Source of the DNA: Caballeronia hypogeia
GTDB taxonomy: Bacteria; Pseudomonadota; Gammaproteobacteria; Burkholderiales; Burkholderiaceae
Direction of reading: 5' to 3'
Assembly: GCF_001544875.2 (NCBI RefSeq)
Contig: NZ_FCOA02000027.1
Span: forward strand, 38,647 to 102,646
Length of the DNA stretch: 64,000 bases
A program made the translations under genes and the position numbers. Positions 7,810 through 18,374 of this stretch are shown one piece after another. How positions within the stretch are numbered: position 1 is the first letter of the stretch; every line of letters starts with the position of its first letter. The notes beneath the pieces were generated by a model that was not told the DNA's origin, searched no databases, and saw only the letters and a list, made by a program, of their open reading frames with translations.

Positions 7810-9072
7810 TCAGTCCGGCAGAATCGATTCGCCGGCGAACAACTGCCGCACTTCCTCACGCTCGCGCACGAGTCGCGCGCGTTCGCCGTCTACCATGATT
7901 TCCGCGGCGCGCGGGCGCGTGTTGTAGTTCGAGCTCATCACGAAGCCATACGCGCCCGCCGAACCCACGGCGAGCAGATCGCCCGGCTCGACGGCCAGTT
8001 CGCGATCGCGCCCGAGCCAGTCGCCGCTCTCGCACACCGGACCGACGACGTCGTACGTGTGCGCGGGCGCATCGCGCTCAACGACCGGCACGATGCGATG
8101 GAACGCCTCGTACATCGCGGGGCGCGCGAGGTCGTTCATCGCGGCATCGACGATGGCGAAATTCTTTTCTTCGCCCGGCTTCAGGTATTCCACACGCGTG
8201 AGCAACACGCCCGCATTGCCGACCAGCGAACGGCCTGGCTCGAAATACACTTCGCGTTCGCCGTGGCCGCGCTTTTCAATGTGATCGAGCAGCGTCTTCA
8301 CGAATTCGCCGATATCGGGTGGCGTTTCGTCGTCGTAGGTGATGCCGAGACCGCCGCCGACATCGACATGGCGAATGCTCATGCCGTCCGATTCGATCTG
8401 CGCGACGAGGTCGAGCAGCTTGTCGAGGGCGTCGAGATACGGGCTGATTTCGGTGATCTGCGAGCCGATATGGCAATCGATGCCGACGACATCGAGATTC
8501 GCCATTTGGTGCGCCTGCGTGTAGGTCGCACGCGCATCGCTGAAGGCCACGCCGAACTTGTTCGATTTCAAGCCCGTGGAAATGTACGGATGCGTTTTCG
8601 CATCGACATCGGGATTCACGCGCAGCGACACGGGCGCTTTCTTGCCGAGCGACTTCGCCACGTCATTGAGCGCGTGCAGCTCGGGAATCGACTCGACGTT
8701 GAAGCACTTCACGCCCAGTTCGAGCGCCTCGCGCATTTCCGCCGCCGTTTTGCCGACGCCCGAAAACACCGTGTTTTCCGCGCGGCCGCCCGCCGCCAGC
8801 ACGCGCGCCAGTTCGCCCGACGACACGATGTCGAAGCCTGCGCCCATGCGCGCGAACACGTTGAGCACCGCGAGATTGCTGTTCGCCTTCACCGCGACGT
8901 GCACGGTCGCCTTGCGGCCGGCGCAGGCGTCGGCGTAAGCGTGATAGGCGCGCGTCAGCGCATCGCGCGAATAGACATAGAGCGGCGTGCCGAACTGCTC
9001 CGCGAGCGATGCGGCTGAGACGCCTTCGACGTGAAGCACGCCGTCGACGTAGTGGAATGCGGAATCGTTCAT
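7810..9072 (-). CDS. lysA: Diaminopimelate decarboxylase
   Basis: A 420-residue fold-type III PLP enzyme that decarboxylates meso-diaminopimelate to L-lysine, the last step of lysine synthesis. The PLP lysine is in HVAVKANSN (Lys62). Further landmarks are the phosphate-binding GGGLGITYDDE, EPGRSLVGNAG, and the C-terminal substrate/dimer motif CESGDWLG with the following GAYG. The length is normal for the family. It lies 42 nt downstream of lptM on the same strand, an arrangement common in proteobacteria. Confidence 0.97.
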   Translation of the reverse strand: MNDSAFHYVDGVLHVEGVSAASLAEQFGTPLYVYSRDALTRAYHAYADACAGRKATVHVAVKANSNLAVLNVFARMGAGFDIVSSGELARVLAAGGRAENTVFSGVGKTAAEMREALELGVKCFNVESIPELHALNDVAKSLGKKAPVSLRVNPDVDAKTHPYISTGLKSNKFGVAFSDARATYTQAHQMANLDVVGIDCHIGSQITEISPYLDALDKLLDLVAQIESDGMSIRHVDVGGGLGITYDDETPPDIGEFVKTLLDHIEKRGHGEREVYFEPGRSLVGNAGVLLTRVEYLKPGEEKNFAIVDAAMNDLARPAMYEAFHRIVPVVERDAPAHTYDVVGPVCESGDWLGRDRELAVEPGDLLAVGSAGAYGFVMSSNYNTRPRAAEIMVDGERARLVREREEVRQLFAGESILPD

Positions 9073-9114
9073 GCGTGGAATCGAAAATGCGCCGATGAGG
9101 CGAGGGCTGGCGGA

Positions 9115-9423
9115 TCAGTAAGCGGACGAAGCGGCTTTCGGCGCCGATGCGGCGTTGGGTCCGGTCTTCAAATCCGTTTCGGGCGAAAGCGATAGCGGCT
9201 CGCCCGATGTATCCGGAACGGTGCCTCGGCGCGCTGCGGTTTCACTGCCCGGATTCACATCCGAAGGCGGCGTATTCTGGAGATCGGCGGGACGTTGCGG
9301 GAGCGGCGGCACAGTTGGCATGTAGAGCGGACCGCGTTGTCCGCAACCGCCGAGCGTGAGTGTGGCCGCGGCGCCGAGGCTCAAAGCCGCTACAATCGCG
9401 CTCATCCTGAAAACGACACGCAT
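9115..9423 (-). CDS. lptM: LPS translocon maturation chaperone LptM (YifL-like lipoprotein)
   Basis: A 102-residue lipoprotein. The signal peptide runs to a lipobox LGGC with Cys27 as the lipidated residue, followed by GQRGPLYMP, the hallmark of this family (G-x-K/R-G-PLY). The rest is a low-complexity Pro/Ser/Ala tail. LptM helps the LptD/LptE outer-membrane LPS translocon to mature. The first ATG (9423) is used; an internal ATG at codon 7 is possible. The start lies only 35 nt from the divergent cyaY start. Confidence 0.88.
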   Translation of the reverse strand: MRVVFRMSAIVAALSLGAAATLTLGGCGQRGPLYMPTVPPLPQRPADLQNTPPSDVNPGSETAARRGTVPDTSGEPLSLSPETDLKTGPNAASAPKAASSAY

Positions 9424-9458
9424 GACCGTCCCTGTACATAGAATCGATGGAGTTTAGC

Positions 9459-9776
9459 ATGACAGACCAGGAATACCTGACGCTGGCGGAGGCCGCGCTG
9501 ACCGCCATCGAGCGTGCGGTTGATGAAGCCGACGCCGATATCGAATTCGAGCGCAGCGGCAACGTGCTCACGCTGGAATTCGAAAACCGCACGAAGGTGA
9601 TCGTCAATTTGCAGCCGCCGAAGCACGAAATCTGGCTCGCGGCGAAGGCGGGCGGATTCCACTACAAATACGTCGACGGCGCGTGGCGCGACACGCGCGA
9701 CAACAGCGAATTCTTCGCTACGCTCAGCAAGTATTCGACAGAGCAGGCAGGCGAGCCGATCCGCTTCAAGGCGTAA
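9459..9776 (+). CDS. cyaY: Iron donor protein CyaY (bacterial frataxin)
   Basis: A 105-residue frataxin homologue that binds iron and modulates Fe-S cluster assembly in the cytoplasm. The N-terminal helix (EYLTLAEAALTAIERAVDEADADIEFE) carries the acidic iron-binding ridge, followed by the beta-sheet residues NVLTLEFENRTKVIVNLQPP and HEIWLAAKAGGFHYKY. The start at 9459 (MTDQEYLT) is chosen over the in-frame ATG at 9447 because GGAG sits six nucleotides before it, inside the longer version. It converges with mrcA. Confidence 0.95.
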   Translation: MTDQEYLTLAEAALTAIERAVDEADADIEFERSGNVLTLEFENRTKVIVNLQPPKHEIWLAAKAGGFHYKYVDGAWRDTRDNSEFFATLSKYSTEQAGEPIRFKA

Positions 9777-9809
9777 AAAAAGCGAGCGGTTCTTTCGAGC
9801 CGCTCGCTT
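9775..9809 (-). terminator. Terminator of mrcA (weakly bidirectional, also after cyaY)
   Basis: AAGCGAGCGG pairs with CCGCTCGCTT. On the minus strand the hairpin is followed by seven to eight U residues; on the plus strand the tail is only TTGGCG. It therefore mainly terminates mrcA. Confidence 0.85.
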
Positions 9810-9835
9810 GGCGTTTCATGTGTCGCCGGGCCCGG

Positions 9836-12244
9836 TCAGTGGCCCTTGAACAGATTCATGATGTCCTGCTTTTCCTGCTCGCCGACTTCCGGCGCGGGCG
9901 CCGTCACGCCCGACACGCCTTCCTGCGGCGGCGCCTGACTCACGCCGATGGTCGCAACGAAGCCGTGGCCCGGCGTCATGTCGTCGTAGTAAAGCTCGTT
10001 GCCGAGCGACGTGATATCGGGCGGCATCGTCGGCTTGTACTCGGGCACGCCCTTGAGTGCCGTGCCCATGTAGTCCATCCACACCGGCAGCGCGAGTCCG
10101 CCGCCGGTTTCCTTGTCGCCCAGGCTGCGCGGATTGTCGTAGCCGATCCAAGCGACCGCCACCAGCGTGCGCTGATATCCGGCGAACCATGCATCGCGCG
10201 AATCGTTCGTCGTGCCGGTCTTGCCGGCGAGATCGCCGCGCTTCAACTGATTCGTTTTCGCGCCCGTACCGTGCTGCGCGACGCTCTGCAACAGGCTGTT
10301 CATGACGAACGCGTTACGCGGCGTGATCGCGAGCGGCGCGCTCTGCTGCGCGACGAGCGGCTGCGGATGCGAGACGACGCGCCCGTAGGGATCGGTGATA
10401 TCGGCGATCAGATACGGATTCACGCGATAACCGCCGTTCGCGAACACCGCGTAACCGGCCGCCATCTGCAGCGGCGTGACGAGACCCGCGCCGAGCGCCA
10501 TCGGCAGATAGGCGGGATGACGGTCAGCGTCGAAGCCGAAATGCGTGATGTACTGCTGCGCGTACTTCGTGCCGATGTGACTCAGAATGCGGATCGACAC
10601 CATGTTCTTCGAACGCTGCAGCGCCGAGCGCATGGTCATCGGGCCGTCGAAGCCGCCGCCGTAGTTCTTCGGCTCCCACGCCTGGCCGCCGGTTTCCGCC
10701 GCGCTGAAGAACAGCGGGCCGTCATTGATGATGGTCGCGGGCGAAAGTCCCTTCTCCAGCGACGCCGAGTAGATGAACGGCTTGAAGCTCGAACCCGGCT
10801 GACGCCACGCTTGCGTCACGTGGTTGAACTTGTTCTTGTTGAAGTCGAAGCCGCCGACCAGCGCGCGGATCGCGCCGTCCTGCGGCACCATCGAAATGAG
10901 CGCGCCTTCGACTTGCGGCAACTGCGTGATGATCCAGTTGCCGTCGTCGTTCTTCATGAGACGTACGATCGCGCCCGGACGAATGCGCGCGTTCGGCTGC
11001 GCCTTGGGGCCGAGCGCGAACGCGACGAAACGCAGGTCGTTGCCGCTGATCGTCGCCGTATTGCCGTCGATGAAACTCGCCTTCACTTCCTTCGGACTCG
11101 CCGACGTGACCACCGCCGCGACAATTTCGCCGTTGTCGGGATGCTCGGCGAGCGCGTCGTCGATGGCCTGCTCACGGTCGTCCGCATTCGCCGGCAAGTC
11201 GATATAGCCTTCCGGTCCGCGATAGCCGTGGCGGTGCTCGTAGTCCATCAGACCCTTGCGCACCGCGCGGTAGGCGGCGTCCTGATCGGCGGAATCGATC
11301 GTCGTGACGACGTTCAGACCGCGCGTGTACGCTTCCTCGCGATATTGCGCGTACATCATCTGACGCACCATTTCCGCGACGTACTCGGCGTGCACGCTGA
11401 ATTCGCGCCCTTGTCCCTTCACGACGAGCGGCTGTTTCGCCGCCTGCTCGAACTGGTCCTGCGTGATGAAATTCAGCTCGCGCATGCGCTGCAGGATGTA
11501 TTCCTGACGCACCTTCGCCCGCTTCGGATTGACGACCGGGTTGTACGCCGAAGGCGCCTTCGGCAGACCCGCGAGCATCGCGGCCTCGGCGAGCGAGATA
11601 TCCTTCAGATCCTTGCCAAAGTAGACCCGCGCCGCGCTCGCGAAACCGTACGCGCGCTGCCCGAGATAGATCTGATTCATGTACACCTCGAGAATCTGAT
11701 CCTTCGTCAGCGCGCGCTCGATCTTGTATGCGAGCAGCATCTCGTAGATCTTTCGGGTGTAAGTCTTTTCGCTCGACAGGAAGAAGTTGCGTGCGACCTG
11801 CATCGTGATCGTGCTCGCGCCCTGCGATGCGTGGCCGTTGGTCAGCGCGACCGAGCCCGCGCGCAGGATGCCGGTGAGATCGACGCCGCCGTGATCGTAG
11901 AAGCGCGCGTCTTCGATCGCGAGCACGGCTTTTTTCAGATGATCGGGCACGTCCTGGATGCGCACGACGCTGCGGCGCTCTTCGCCGAATTCGCCGATCA
12001 ATACGTGATCGGCCGTGTAGATGCGCAGCGGCACCTTCGGCTTGTAGTCGGTGAGCGCTTCGAGCGAAGGCAGATTCGGCATCGCGACGACGAGCGCGTA
12101 GCCGAGCACCAGCCCCGCGCACACGATGAGCGCGAATACGCTGACGAAAAAGCCTAGCAGGAGCCTCGCCCACCACGGGCGCTTGGCTTTCTTTTGCCTC
12201 TCGGGCGGCGTGGACGGCGAGTTGGTCGGGGAAGAGGATTGCAT
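9836..12244 (-). CDS. mrcA: Penicillin-binding protein 1A (bifunctional class A PBP)
   Basis: An 802-residue inner-membrane enzyme that polymerises glycan strands and cross-links peptidoglycan in the periplasm. After a cytoplasmic, Pro/Lys-rich N-terminus, a membrane anchor spans about 27-52. The GT51 transglycosylase domain holds the catalytic Glu111 in EDARFYDHGG and the GASTITMQ motif (142-149). The transpeptidase domain has SxxK at 485-488 (SSFK), SKN at 545-547 and KTGT at 675-678. It is complete and of normal length. It is transcribed divergently from the pil cluster, as in many gamma- and beta-proteobacteria, where PBP1A sits next to pilM. Confidence 0.96.
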   Translation of the reverse strand: MQSSSPTNSPSTPPERQKKAKRPWWARLLLGFFVSVFALIVCAGLVLGYALVVAMPNLPSLEALTDYKPKVPLRIYTADHVLIGEFGEERRSVVRIQDVPDHLKKAVLAIEDARFYDHGGVDLTGILRAGSVALTNGHASQGASTITMQVARNFFLSSEKTYTRKIYEMLLAYKIERALTKDQILEVYMNQIYLGQRAYGFASAARVYFGKDLKDISLAEAAMLAGLPKAPSAYNPVVNPKRAKVRQEYILQRMRELNFITQDQFEQAAKQPLVVKGQGREFSVHAEYVAEMVRQMMYAQYREEAYTRGLNVVTTIDSADQDAAYRAVRKGLMDYEHRHGYRGPEGYIDLPANADDREQAIDDALAEHPDNGEIVAAVVTSASPKEVKASFIDGNTATISGNDLRFVAFALGPKAQPNARIRPGAIVRLMKNDDGNWIITQLPQVEGALISMVPQDGAIRALVGGFDFNKNKFNHVTQAWRQPGSSFKPFIYSASLEKGLSPATIINDGPLFFSAAETGGQAWEPKNYGGGFDGPMTMRSALQRSKNMVSIRILSHIGTKYAQQYITHFGFDADRHPAYLPMALGAGLVTPLQMAAGYAVFANGGYRVNPYLIADITDPYGRVVSHPQPLVAQQSAPLAITPRNAFVMNSLLQSVAQHGTGAKTNQLKRGDLAGKTGTTNDSRDAWFAGYQRTLVAVAWIGYDNPRSLGDKETGGGLALPVWMDYMGTALKGVPEYKPTMPPDITSLGNELYYDDMTPGHGFVATIGVSQAPPQEGVSGVTAPAPEVGEQEKQDIMNLFKGH

Positions 12245-12268
12245 AGAACCACCAAAAACAATCTCGCG

Positions 12269-12274
12269 ATTATA
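12269..12274 (-). promoter_or_regulatory. Possible -10 box of the mrcA promoter
   Basis: On the minus strand the sequence reads GGCTATAATCGC, a perfect TATAAT, 25 nt upstream of the mrcA ATG. No good -35 hexamer is seen at normal spacing. The rest of the 259-nt mrcA-pilM intergenic region shows no other clear element. Confidence 0.35.
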
Positions 12275-12503
12275 GCCGCCTGACTTTTGGACTTTTCTTA
12301 ACGCTTACAGTACGCGGCGGACACGCCGGTTTGCCGCTGTCTTCAAGATACGCGCGATCGTGCGCGGAATCATCTTCTTATCGTGCGTTGGTTTCGCGTT
12401 AGCCATTCGGCCGAATGTTCGCCACCGGCGAGCGTCGCGAAAATCCTTTCACGTCAAGCGCCCGAACGGTTCGGTGCGCAAGTGAATGTGGAAGGAGCAG
12501 GTC

Positions 12504-13505
12504 ATGAGCAAAGAAAAAGCGCTGCGCGGAAAGATGCTGACCGTCACGCGGCGCTATGCGGCGGGTATCGATGTGGACGAAGACGGCGTGCGGCTCGCCA
12601 TCGTCAGCCGGCGGCTTCGGGCAAACGCGTCGGTGTGCATCGAGCATCTGGGACTGGTGCCGCTGCCGTCGGGCGCGGTGATTGACGGCGAGTTCGTGGA
12701 CCGCGCGGCGATCGTGTCGGCGTTGCGCGAGACCTTCGGGCGCGTGCCTCCGAATGGCGCATGGCGGGCGCTGCGCTGTGCGATGGGCTTGCCGGCGTCG
12801 GCGACGCTCACGACCCAGGTACCGCTCGCGCGCGTCCTCGATGCATCCAGTTCCACCGCGGCAGAGATCGGTGACGATCCGCGCGGCGTGCTGGAGCCCG
12901 CCGTGCTCGCCGAGGCCGAGCGGGCGTCGGGCATCGAGCGCGGCGCGCTGGCGGTCGACTGGTCGGTGCAGACGCGCGAAGACGGCCAGGCGCAGGTGTC
13001 GATCGCCGCTACGGCGCGGCGGCATGTCGAGGCGCGCGTCGAGACGGCGGCGGAGGCGGGCGTTGCGCTATCGGCCATCGACGGCGAGCCGGCCGCGGCG
13101 CTGCGCGCGATGCGCCATACCGGCTCGGTCGAACTTCACGACGACGCGCGCTATCTCGTCTGCTGGCTCGAAAGCGCGGGGCTGCACGGCTGGCTGGTCG
13201 GCCCGCGCGGCGTCGAGAACGAGGGTCGCTATCCGGCGCCGGAGTACCGGAGCATCGCGGAGGCGCTGCACGATCTTGCGGGCGAGGACGCGCCGCTCGA
13301 TTGCATCTACGCAGGCGGGCGCATCGAGTTGCTGGCGCACGCGGGTGTGCCGCTACCGGTGCTGGGCAAGACCTTCGGCTGCCCGGCATTGCCGTTCGAG
13401 GCCGCGCCGCACGGCAACGGCGCATCCGAGATCGAAGCCCCGCACCGGCATTCGCCGCGCTTCGCGGTCGCGTTCGGGCTTGCATTGCGCGAGGTGATGC
13501 AATGA
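12504..13505 (+). CDS. pilM: Type IV pilus assembly ATPase-fold protein PilM
   Basis: A 333-residue cytoplasmic actin-like protein that recruits PilN to the inner-membrane pilus platform. Recognition rests on position as the first gene of a pilM-N-O-Q cluster opposite mrcA, and on actin-fold features such as AAGIDVDEDGVRLAIV near the N-terminus, INGEFVDRAAIVSALRE-like spacing and the final SPRFAVAFGLALREV. Sequence similarity to canonical PilM appears distant. The ATG at 12504 follows AAGGAG by six nucleotides, better than the ATG at 12486. The stop overlaps the pilN start (ATGA). Confidence 0.82.
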   Translation: MSKEKALRGKMLTVTRRYAAGIDVDEDGVRLAIVSRRLRANASVCIEHLGLVPLPSGAVIDGEFVDRAAIVSALRETFGRVPPNGAWRALRCAMGLPASATLTTQVPLARVLDASSSTAAEIGDDPRGVLEPAVLAEAERASGIERGALAVDWSVQTREDGQAQVSIAATARRHVEARVETAAEAGVALSAIDGEPAAALRAMRHTGSVELHDDARYLVCWLESAGLHGWLVGPRGVENEGRYPAPEYRSIAEALHDLAGEDAPLDCIYAGGRIELLAHAGVPLPVLGKTFGCPALPFEAAPHGNGASEIEAPHRHSPRFAVAFGLALREVMQ

Positions 13506-14170
13506 CCGCCGCCCTTCTCGATGGATTCAACCTCTTGCCGCATCGCGCGCGCAAGCGCCGTGAAATCCGGCGTCAGCGACTCGCGCTGCTCGGCGCGCTG
13601 AGTCTCGCCGGCTGCGCGGCCGTGGGCGCCGTCGCCGGCTGGGACATGTTCGAGCGCGCGCGTCTCGACGAGCGGCGCATCGCGCTGGAGGCATCGTTGC
13701 GCGCTTCCGGCGGGCAGATGGAGGAGCACACGCGGCTCGTTCGCGCCGAAGCCGAGCGGCGCCGCGCGCGCGACGCCGCCCAACGGCTGGCGTTGCCGCG
13801 CGACCGGTTCCTCGCGCTGCTCGAGGCGCTCGCGGATGCGCCGCCGCAACGAGGCGTCGCGCTGCAACGCGTCTCGCAGCGAAACAACGAAGTGGAGCTT
13901 GCGGCGCTTGCTCCCGATTCGCACACGGCGGCGCTCTGGCTCAAGCGGCTGGAGCGGCTGAACGGCGTGCGGGCAGTCGAAGTGACCGAGATGAAGCGTC
14001 GCGCGGAAATGGCGCCGCCCGGCAAGCGCAAGGCAATGACAGCTTTCGCGGACCGACCCGAGCACTATGAATTCATCGCACTCGTGCGCTATGCGCCGGA
14101 CGGCTCGCATGCCGAAGCGCGTCCGGTCCTCGCTGCGGATCAACCGGCGACACACGGGAGGCGCCCATGA
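13502..14170 (+). CDS. pilN: Type IV pilus inner-membrane assembly protein PilN
   Basis: A 222-residue bitopic protein. The N-terminus (TAALLDGFNLLPHRARKRR) carries the INLLPWR-like motif by which PilN binds PilM, here FNLLPHR. A single transmembrane segment follows (about 37-57), then a coiled coil and a periplasmic ferredoxin-like domain (VALQRVSQRNNEVELAAL). It partners PilO in the alignment complex. ATGA overlaps link it to pilM before and pilO after. Confidence 0.87.
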   Translation: MTAALLDGFNLLPHRARKRREIRRQRLALLGALSLAGCAAVGAVAGWDMFERARLDERRIALEASLRASGGQMEEHTRLVRAEAERRRARDAAQRLALPRDRFLALLEALADAPPQRGVALQRVSQRNNEVELAALAPDSHTAALWLKRLERLNGVRAVEVTEMKRRAEMAPPGKRKAMTAFADRPEHYEFIALVRYAPDGSHAEARPVLAADQPATHGRRP

Positions 14171-15044
14171 ATGCAATGTCGATGCATCGCGCAACCCGGA
14201 AGCATCCGCGCGATTCCTTCGCGTGGAGGCTTCCGCTGCACCACTGGTCGTTGCTTCGAACAACGATCGTCGGCGTCGCTCTGGCGCTGATCGTTTTCGT
14301 GCTCGGCGCGAGGGCATGGCGCGTGTCGGATGCGAGCCAGTTCGAACTCAGCCGCGCGGGGTGGTCGGCGGCGCAGGCGAAAGCACAGGACGCGCGGCGC
14401 ATCGCGGCGGAACTGCCGGCGTTGCGCGCGCGAGTGGCGTCGGCACGTACGGAGCCGGAGCGCTGGAGCGCCGCCGACGCATTGCGCGCCAGTGCAGATC
14501 TGGCGGCGCAGAGCGGGCTGAGAGTGGCGCAGATCGAGCCCGCGACGGCGCGGAGCGCCGATCCGAAAGCGGTCGAGCCCTTTCCGGAGCGTGTGCTCAA
14601 GCTCCACGCGGAGGGCACGTTCGCGGAGATGCGGCGCTTTCTGGAGGCGCTCGCCGGTTTGCCGCGGCTCATCGTGCCCGGGGACGTGCGGATCAGGCGA
14701 CAGGCGGACGCGCTCGTCATCGAAACGGCTTTGCGCGTGTTCGAAACGCTGCCGCCCGCGGCTGTGACGACAACGGCGGAAATCGCCGCGCGCGCGAATG
14801 CGTTTGTCATCGACCCGTTCGGCAATGCGGACGCGGGCCTGCAAGGCGGCGACATGCTGCTGGTGGGCACGTTCGTCGGGCGTCGCCGCGCGATGGCGCT
14901 GCTGCAGAGCGGCCGCGATGTCGACGGTTTCGCGCCGGGTGCGAAGATTGGCGACGAGTGGCTCGGTCGCGTCGTGCCGAGAGCGGTCGAACTCGCTCGC
15001 CGCGATGGCGCGTCGCGCAAGCTGACTCTCGTGGAGGATCGCCC

Positions 15045-15048
<4 letters not shown>
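14167..15048 (+). CDS. pilO: Type IV pilus alignment protein: PilO fused to a PilP-like domain
   Basis: A 293-residue protein. Residues 1-30 are cytoplasmic, about 31-52 form a membrane anchor, and about 60-195 form a coiled coil plus a PilO-type periplasmic domain (ERVLKLHAEGTFAEMRRFLE). Residues 214-293 look like the C-terminal beta-domain of PilP: DPFGNAD, then MLLVGTFVG, then GAKIGDEWLGRVV and a final ELARRDGASRKLTLVE. PilP is normally a separate lipoprotein that docks on the PilQ secretin; no pilP gene lies between this gene and pilQ, and this protein has no lipobox. The fusion is inferred from motif order. Confidence 0.78.
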
Positions 15049-16580
<1,532 letters not shown>

Positions 16581-16683
16581 AGCCGACGAGTCAAGGCTGA
16601 CGGGCGGCGCGACTCGACAAAGCGGGCGGTTTGCCCTTAAGCTGCCGCACGAACAAATCGCATCGAACTGGAAGGAAACCGAG

Positions 16684-17235
16684 TTGCAGGAAGGGCACGC
16701 GAACGCGAACATCTTTTTCGTCGGACTCATGGGGGCGGGTAAAACCACCGTGGGCCGTGCGGTTGCGCGCCGTCTGCAGCGCTCGTTCATCGATTCGGAT
16801 CACGAGATCGAGGCGCGCACGGGCGCCCGCATTCCAGTGATCTGGGAGCTCGAGGGAGAAGCGGGTTTCCGCCAGCGCGAGGCGAATGTCATCGACGAAC
16901 TGTCGCAGCGCAGCGGCATCGTGCTCGCCACGGGTGGCGGCGCGGTGTTGCGCGCCGAGAATCGCGAACATCTGAAGAATCGCGGCATCGTCATCTATCT
17001 GCGCGCCAATCCGCACGATCTCTGGCAGCGCACGCGGCGCGACAAGAACCGGCCGCTGCTGCAGACCGAAGACCCGCGCGGCAAGCTCGAAGCGCTCTTT
17101 CAGACGCGCGATCCGCTGTATCACGAATGCGCGCATTTCGTCGTGGAAACGGGGCGGCCGACCGTGAACGCGCTCGTCAATATGGTCCTGATGCAACTGG
17201 AGGTCGCCGGCGTCGTCAAGTCGCCCGAGTCATAA
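16684..17235 (+). CDS. aroK: Shikimate kinase
   Basis: A 183-residue cytosolic kinase that phosphorylates shikimate to shikimate-3-phosphate in the chorismate pathway. The P-loop is GLMGAGKT (14-21). The shikimate-binding DSDHEIE and the GGGAVL loop (ATGGGAV) are present, as is the lid arginine region RDKNRPLL. The start is a TTG at 16684 with AAGGAA about seven nucleotides upstream; no ATG lies nearby. It directly precedes aroB and overlaps it by one base, the conserved aroKB pair next to pilQ. Confidence 0.95.
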   Translation: MQEGHANANIFFVGLMGAGKTTVGRAVARRLQRSFIDSDHEIEARTGARIPVIWELEGEAGFRQREANVIDELSQRSGIVLATGGGAVLRAENREHLKNRGIVIYLRANPHDLWQRTRRDKNRPLLQTEDPRGKLEALFQTRDPLYHECAHFVVETGRPTVNALVNMVLMQLEVAGVVKSPES

Positions 17236-18332
17236 TGCCCGCCATGAATATCCCTACGATCACCGTCAGCGTCGAACTGGGCGAGCGCGCCTATCCCATT
17301 CATATCGGTGCGGGCCTGATCGGCCGCACGGAACTGTTCGCGCCGCATATCAAGGGCGCGTCGGTGGCGATCGTCACCAATACGACCATCGATCCGCTCT
17401 ACGGCCATCAACTGCGCGCCGCGCTCGCGCCGTTCGGCAAGAAAGTGACGACCGTCGTGCTGCCGGATGGCGAGGCGCACAAGAACTGGGAAACGCTCAA
17501 CCAGATTTTCGACGCGCTCCTCACCGAACGCGCGGACCGCAAGACCACGCTGATCGCGCTCGGCGGCGGCGTCGTGGGCGACATGACCGGTTTTGCCGCC
17601 GCGTGCTACATGCGCGGCGTACCGTTCATTCAGGTGCCGACCACCTTGCTGTCGCAAGTGGATTCGTCGGTGGGCGGCAAGACGGGCATCAATCATCCGC
17701 TCGGCAAGAACATGATCGGCGCGTTCTATCAGCCGCAAGCCGTGATCGCCGACATCGCCGCGTTGCATACGCTGCCGCCACGCGAACTGGCCGCGGGGAT
17801 CGCCGAAGTCATCAAGACCGCCGCGATCAAGGACGCCGAATTCTTCGAGTGGATCGAAGCGAACATCGACGCGCTCAACGCTCAGGACGAAAGCGCGCTC
17901 GCGCATGCGGTGAAGCGCTCGTGCGAGATCAAGGCGTCGGTGGTGGCGTCGGATGAGCGCGAAGGCGGGCAGCGCGCGATCCTCAATTTCGGCCACACCT
18001 TCGGCCACGCGATCGAAGCCGGTCTCGGCTACGGCGAATGGCTGCATGGCGAAGCAGTAGGCTGCGGCATGGTGATGGCGGCGGACCTTTCCGTGCGCCT
18101 CGGCAAGCTCGACGAAGCCGCGCGCGCGCGACTCGTGCGCGTGATCGAGGCGGCGAAGCTGCCGGTCGTCGCGCCCAGCCTCGGCGACGACCGCTACGTC
18201 GATCTGATGAAAGTCGACAAGAAGGCCGAAGCCGGCGAGATCAAATTCATTCTGCTGACCCGCTTCGGCGCGACCGAGATCACCGGCGCGCCCGATCAGG
18301 CGGTGCGCGCGACACTCGCCGCCAGCGTCTGA
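17235..18332 (+). CDS. aroB: 3-dehydroquinate synthase
   Basis: A 365-residue NAD-dependent metalloenzyme that cyclises DAHP to 3-dehydroquinate, the second step of aromatic amino-acid synthesis. Landmarks are the nucleotide-binding GGGVVGDMTGFAA, the substrate/metal region VPTTLLSQVDSSVGGKTGIN and the metal histidines in NFGHTFGHAIE. Start choice is between ATG 17235 (TAATG overlap with aroK, taken here) and ATG 17244, which differs by three residues. Confidence 0.96.
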   Translation: MPAMNIPTITVSVELGERAYPIHIGAGLIGRTELFAPHIKGASVAIVTNTTIDPLYGHQLRAALAPFGKKVTTVVLPDGEAHKNWETLNQIFDALLTERADRKTTLIALGGGVVGDMTGFAAACYMRGVPFIQVPTTLLSQVDSSVGGKTGINHPLGKNMIGAFYQPQAVIADIAALHTLPPRELAAGIAEVIKTAAIKDAEFFEWIEANIDALNAQDESALAHAVKRSCEIKASVVASDEREGGQRAILNFGHTFGHAIEAGLGYGEWLHGEAVGCGMVMAADLSVRLGKLDEAARARLVRVIEAAKLPVVAPSLGDDRYVDLMKVDKKAEAGEIKFILLTRFGATEITGAPDQAVRATLAASV

Positions 18333-18374
18333 TCCGCGCGAGGCGGCAACCACCACGACGATGCGGAGCAGCCG

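Noticed and set aside
9683..12157. An 824-codon plus-strand frame opposite mrcA
   Set aside because: Same antisense-shadow effect; low-complexity Arg/His-rich translation and no ribosome-binding site.
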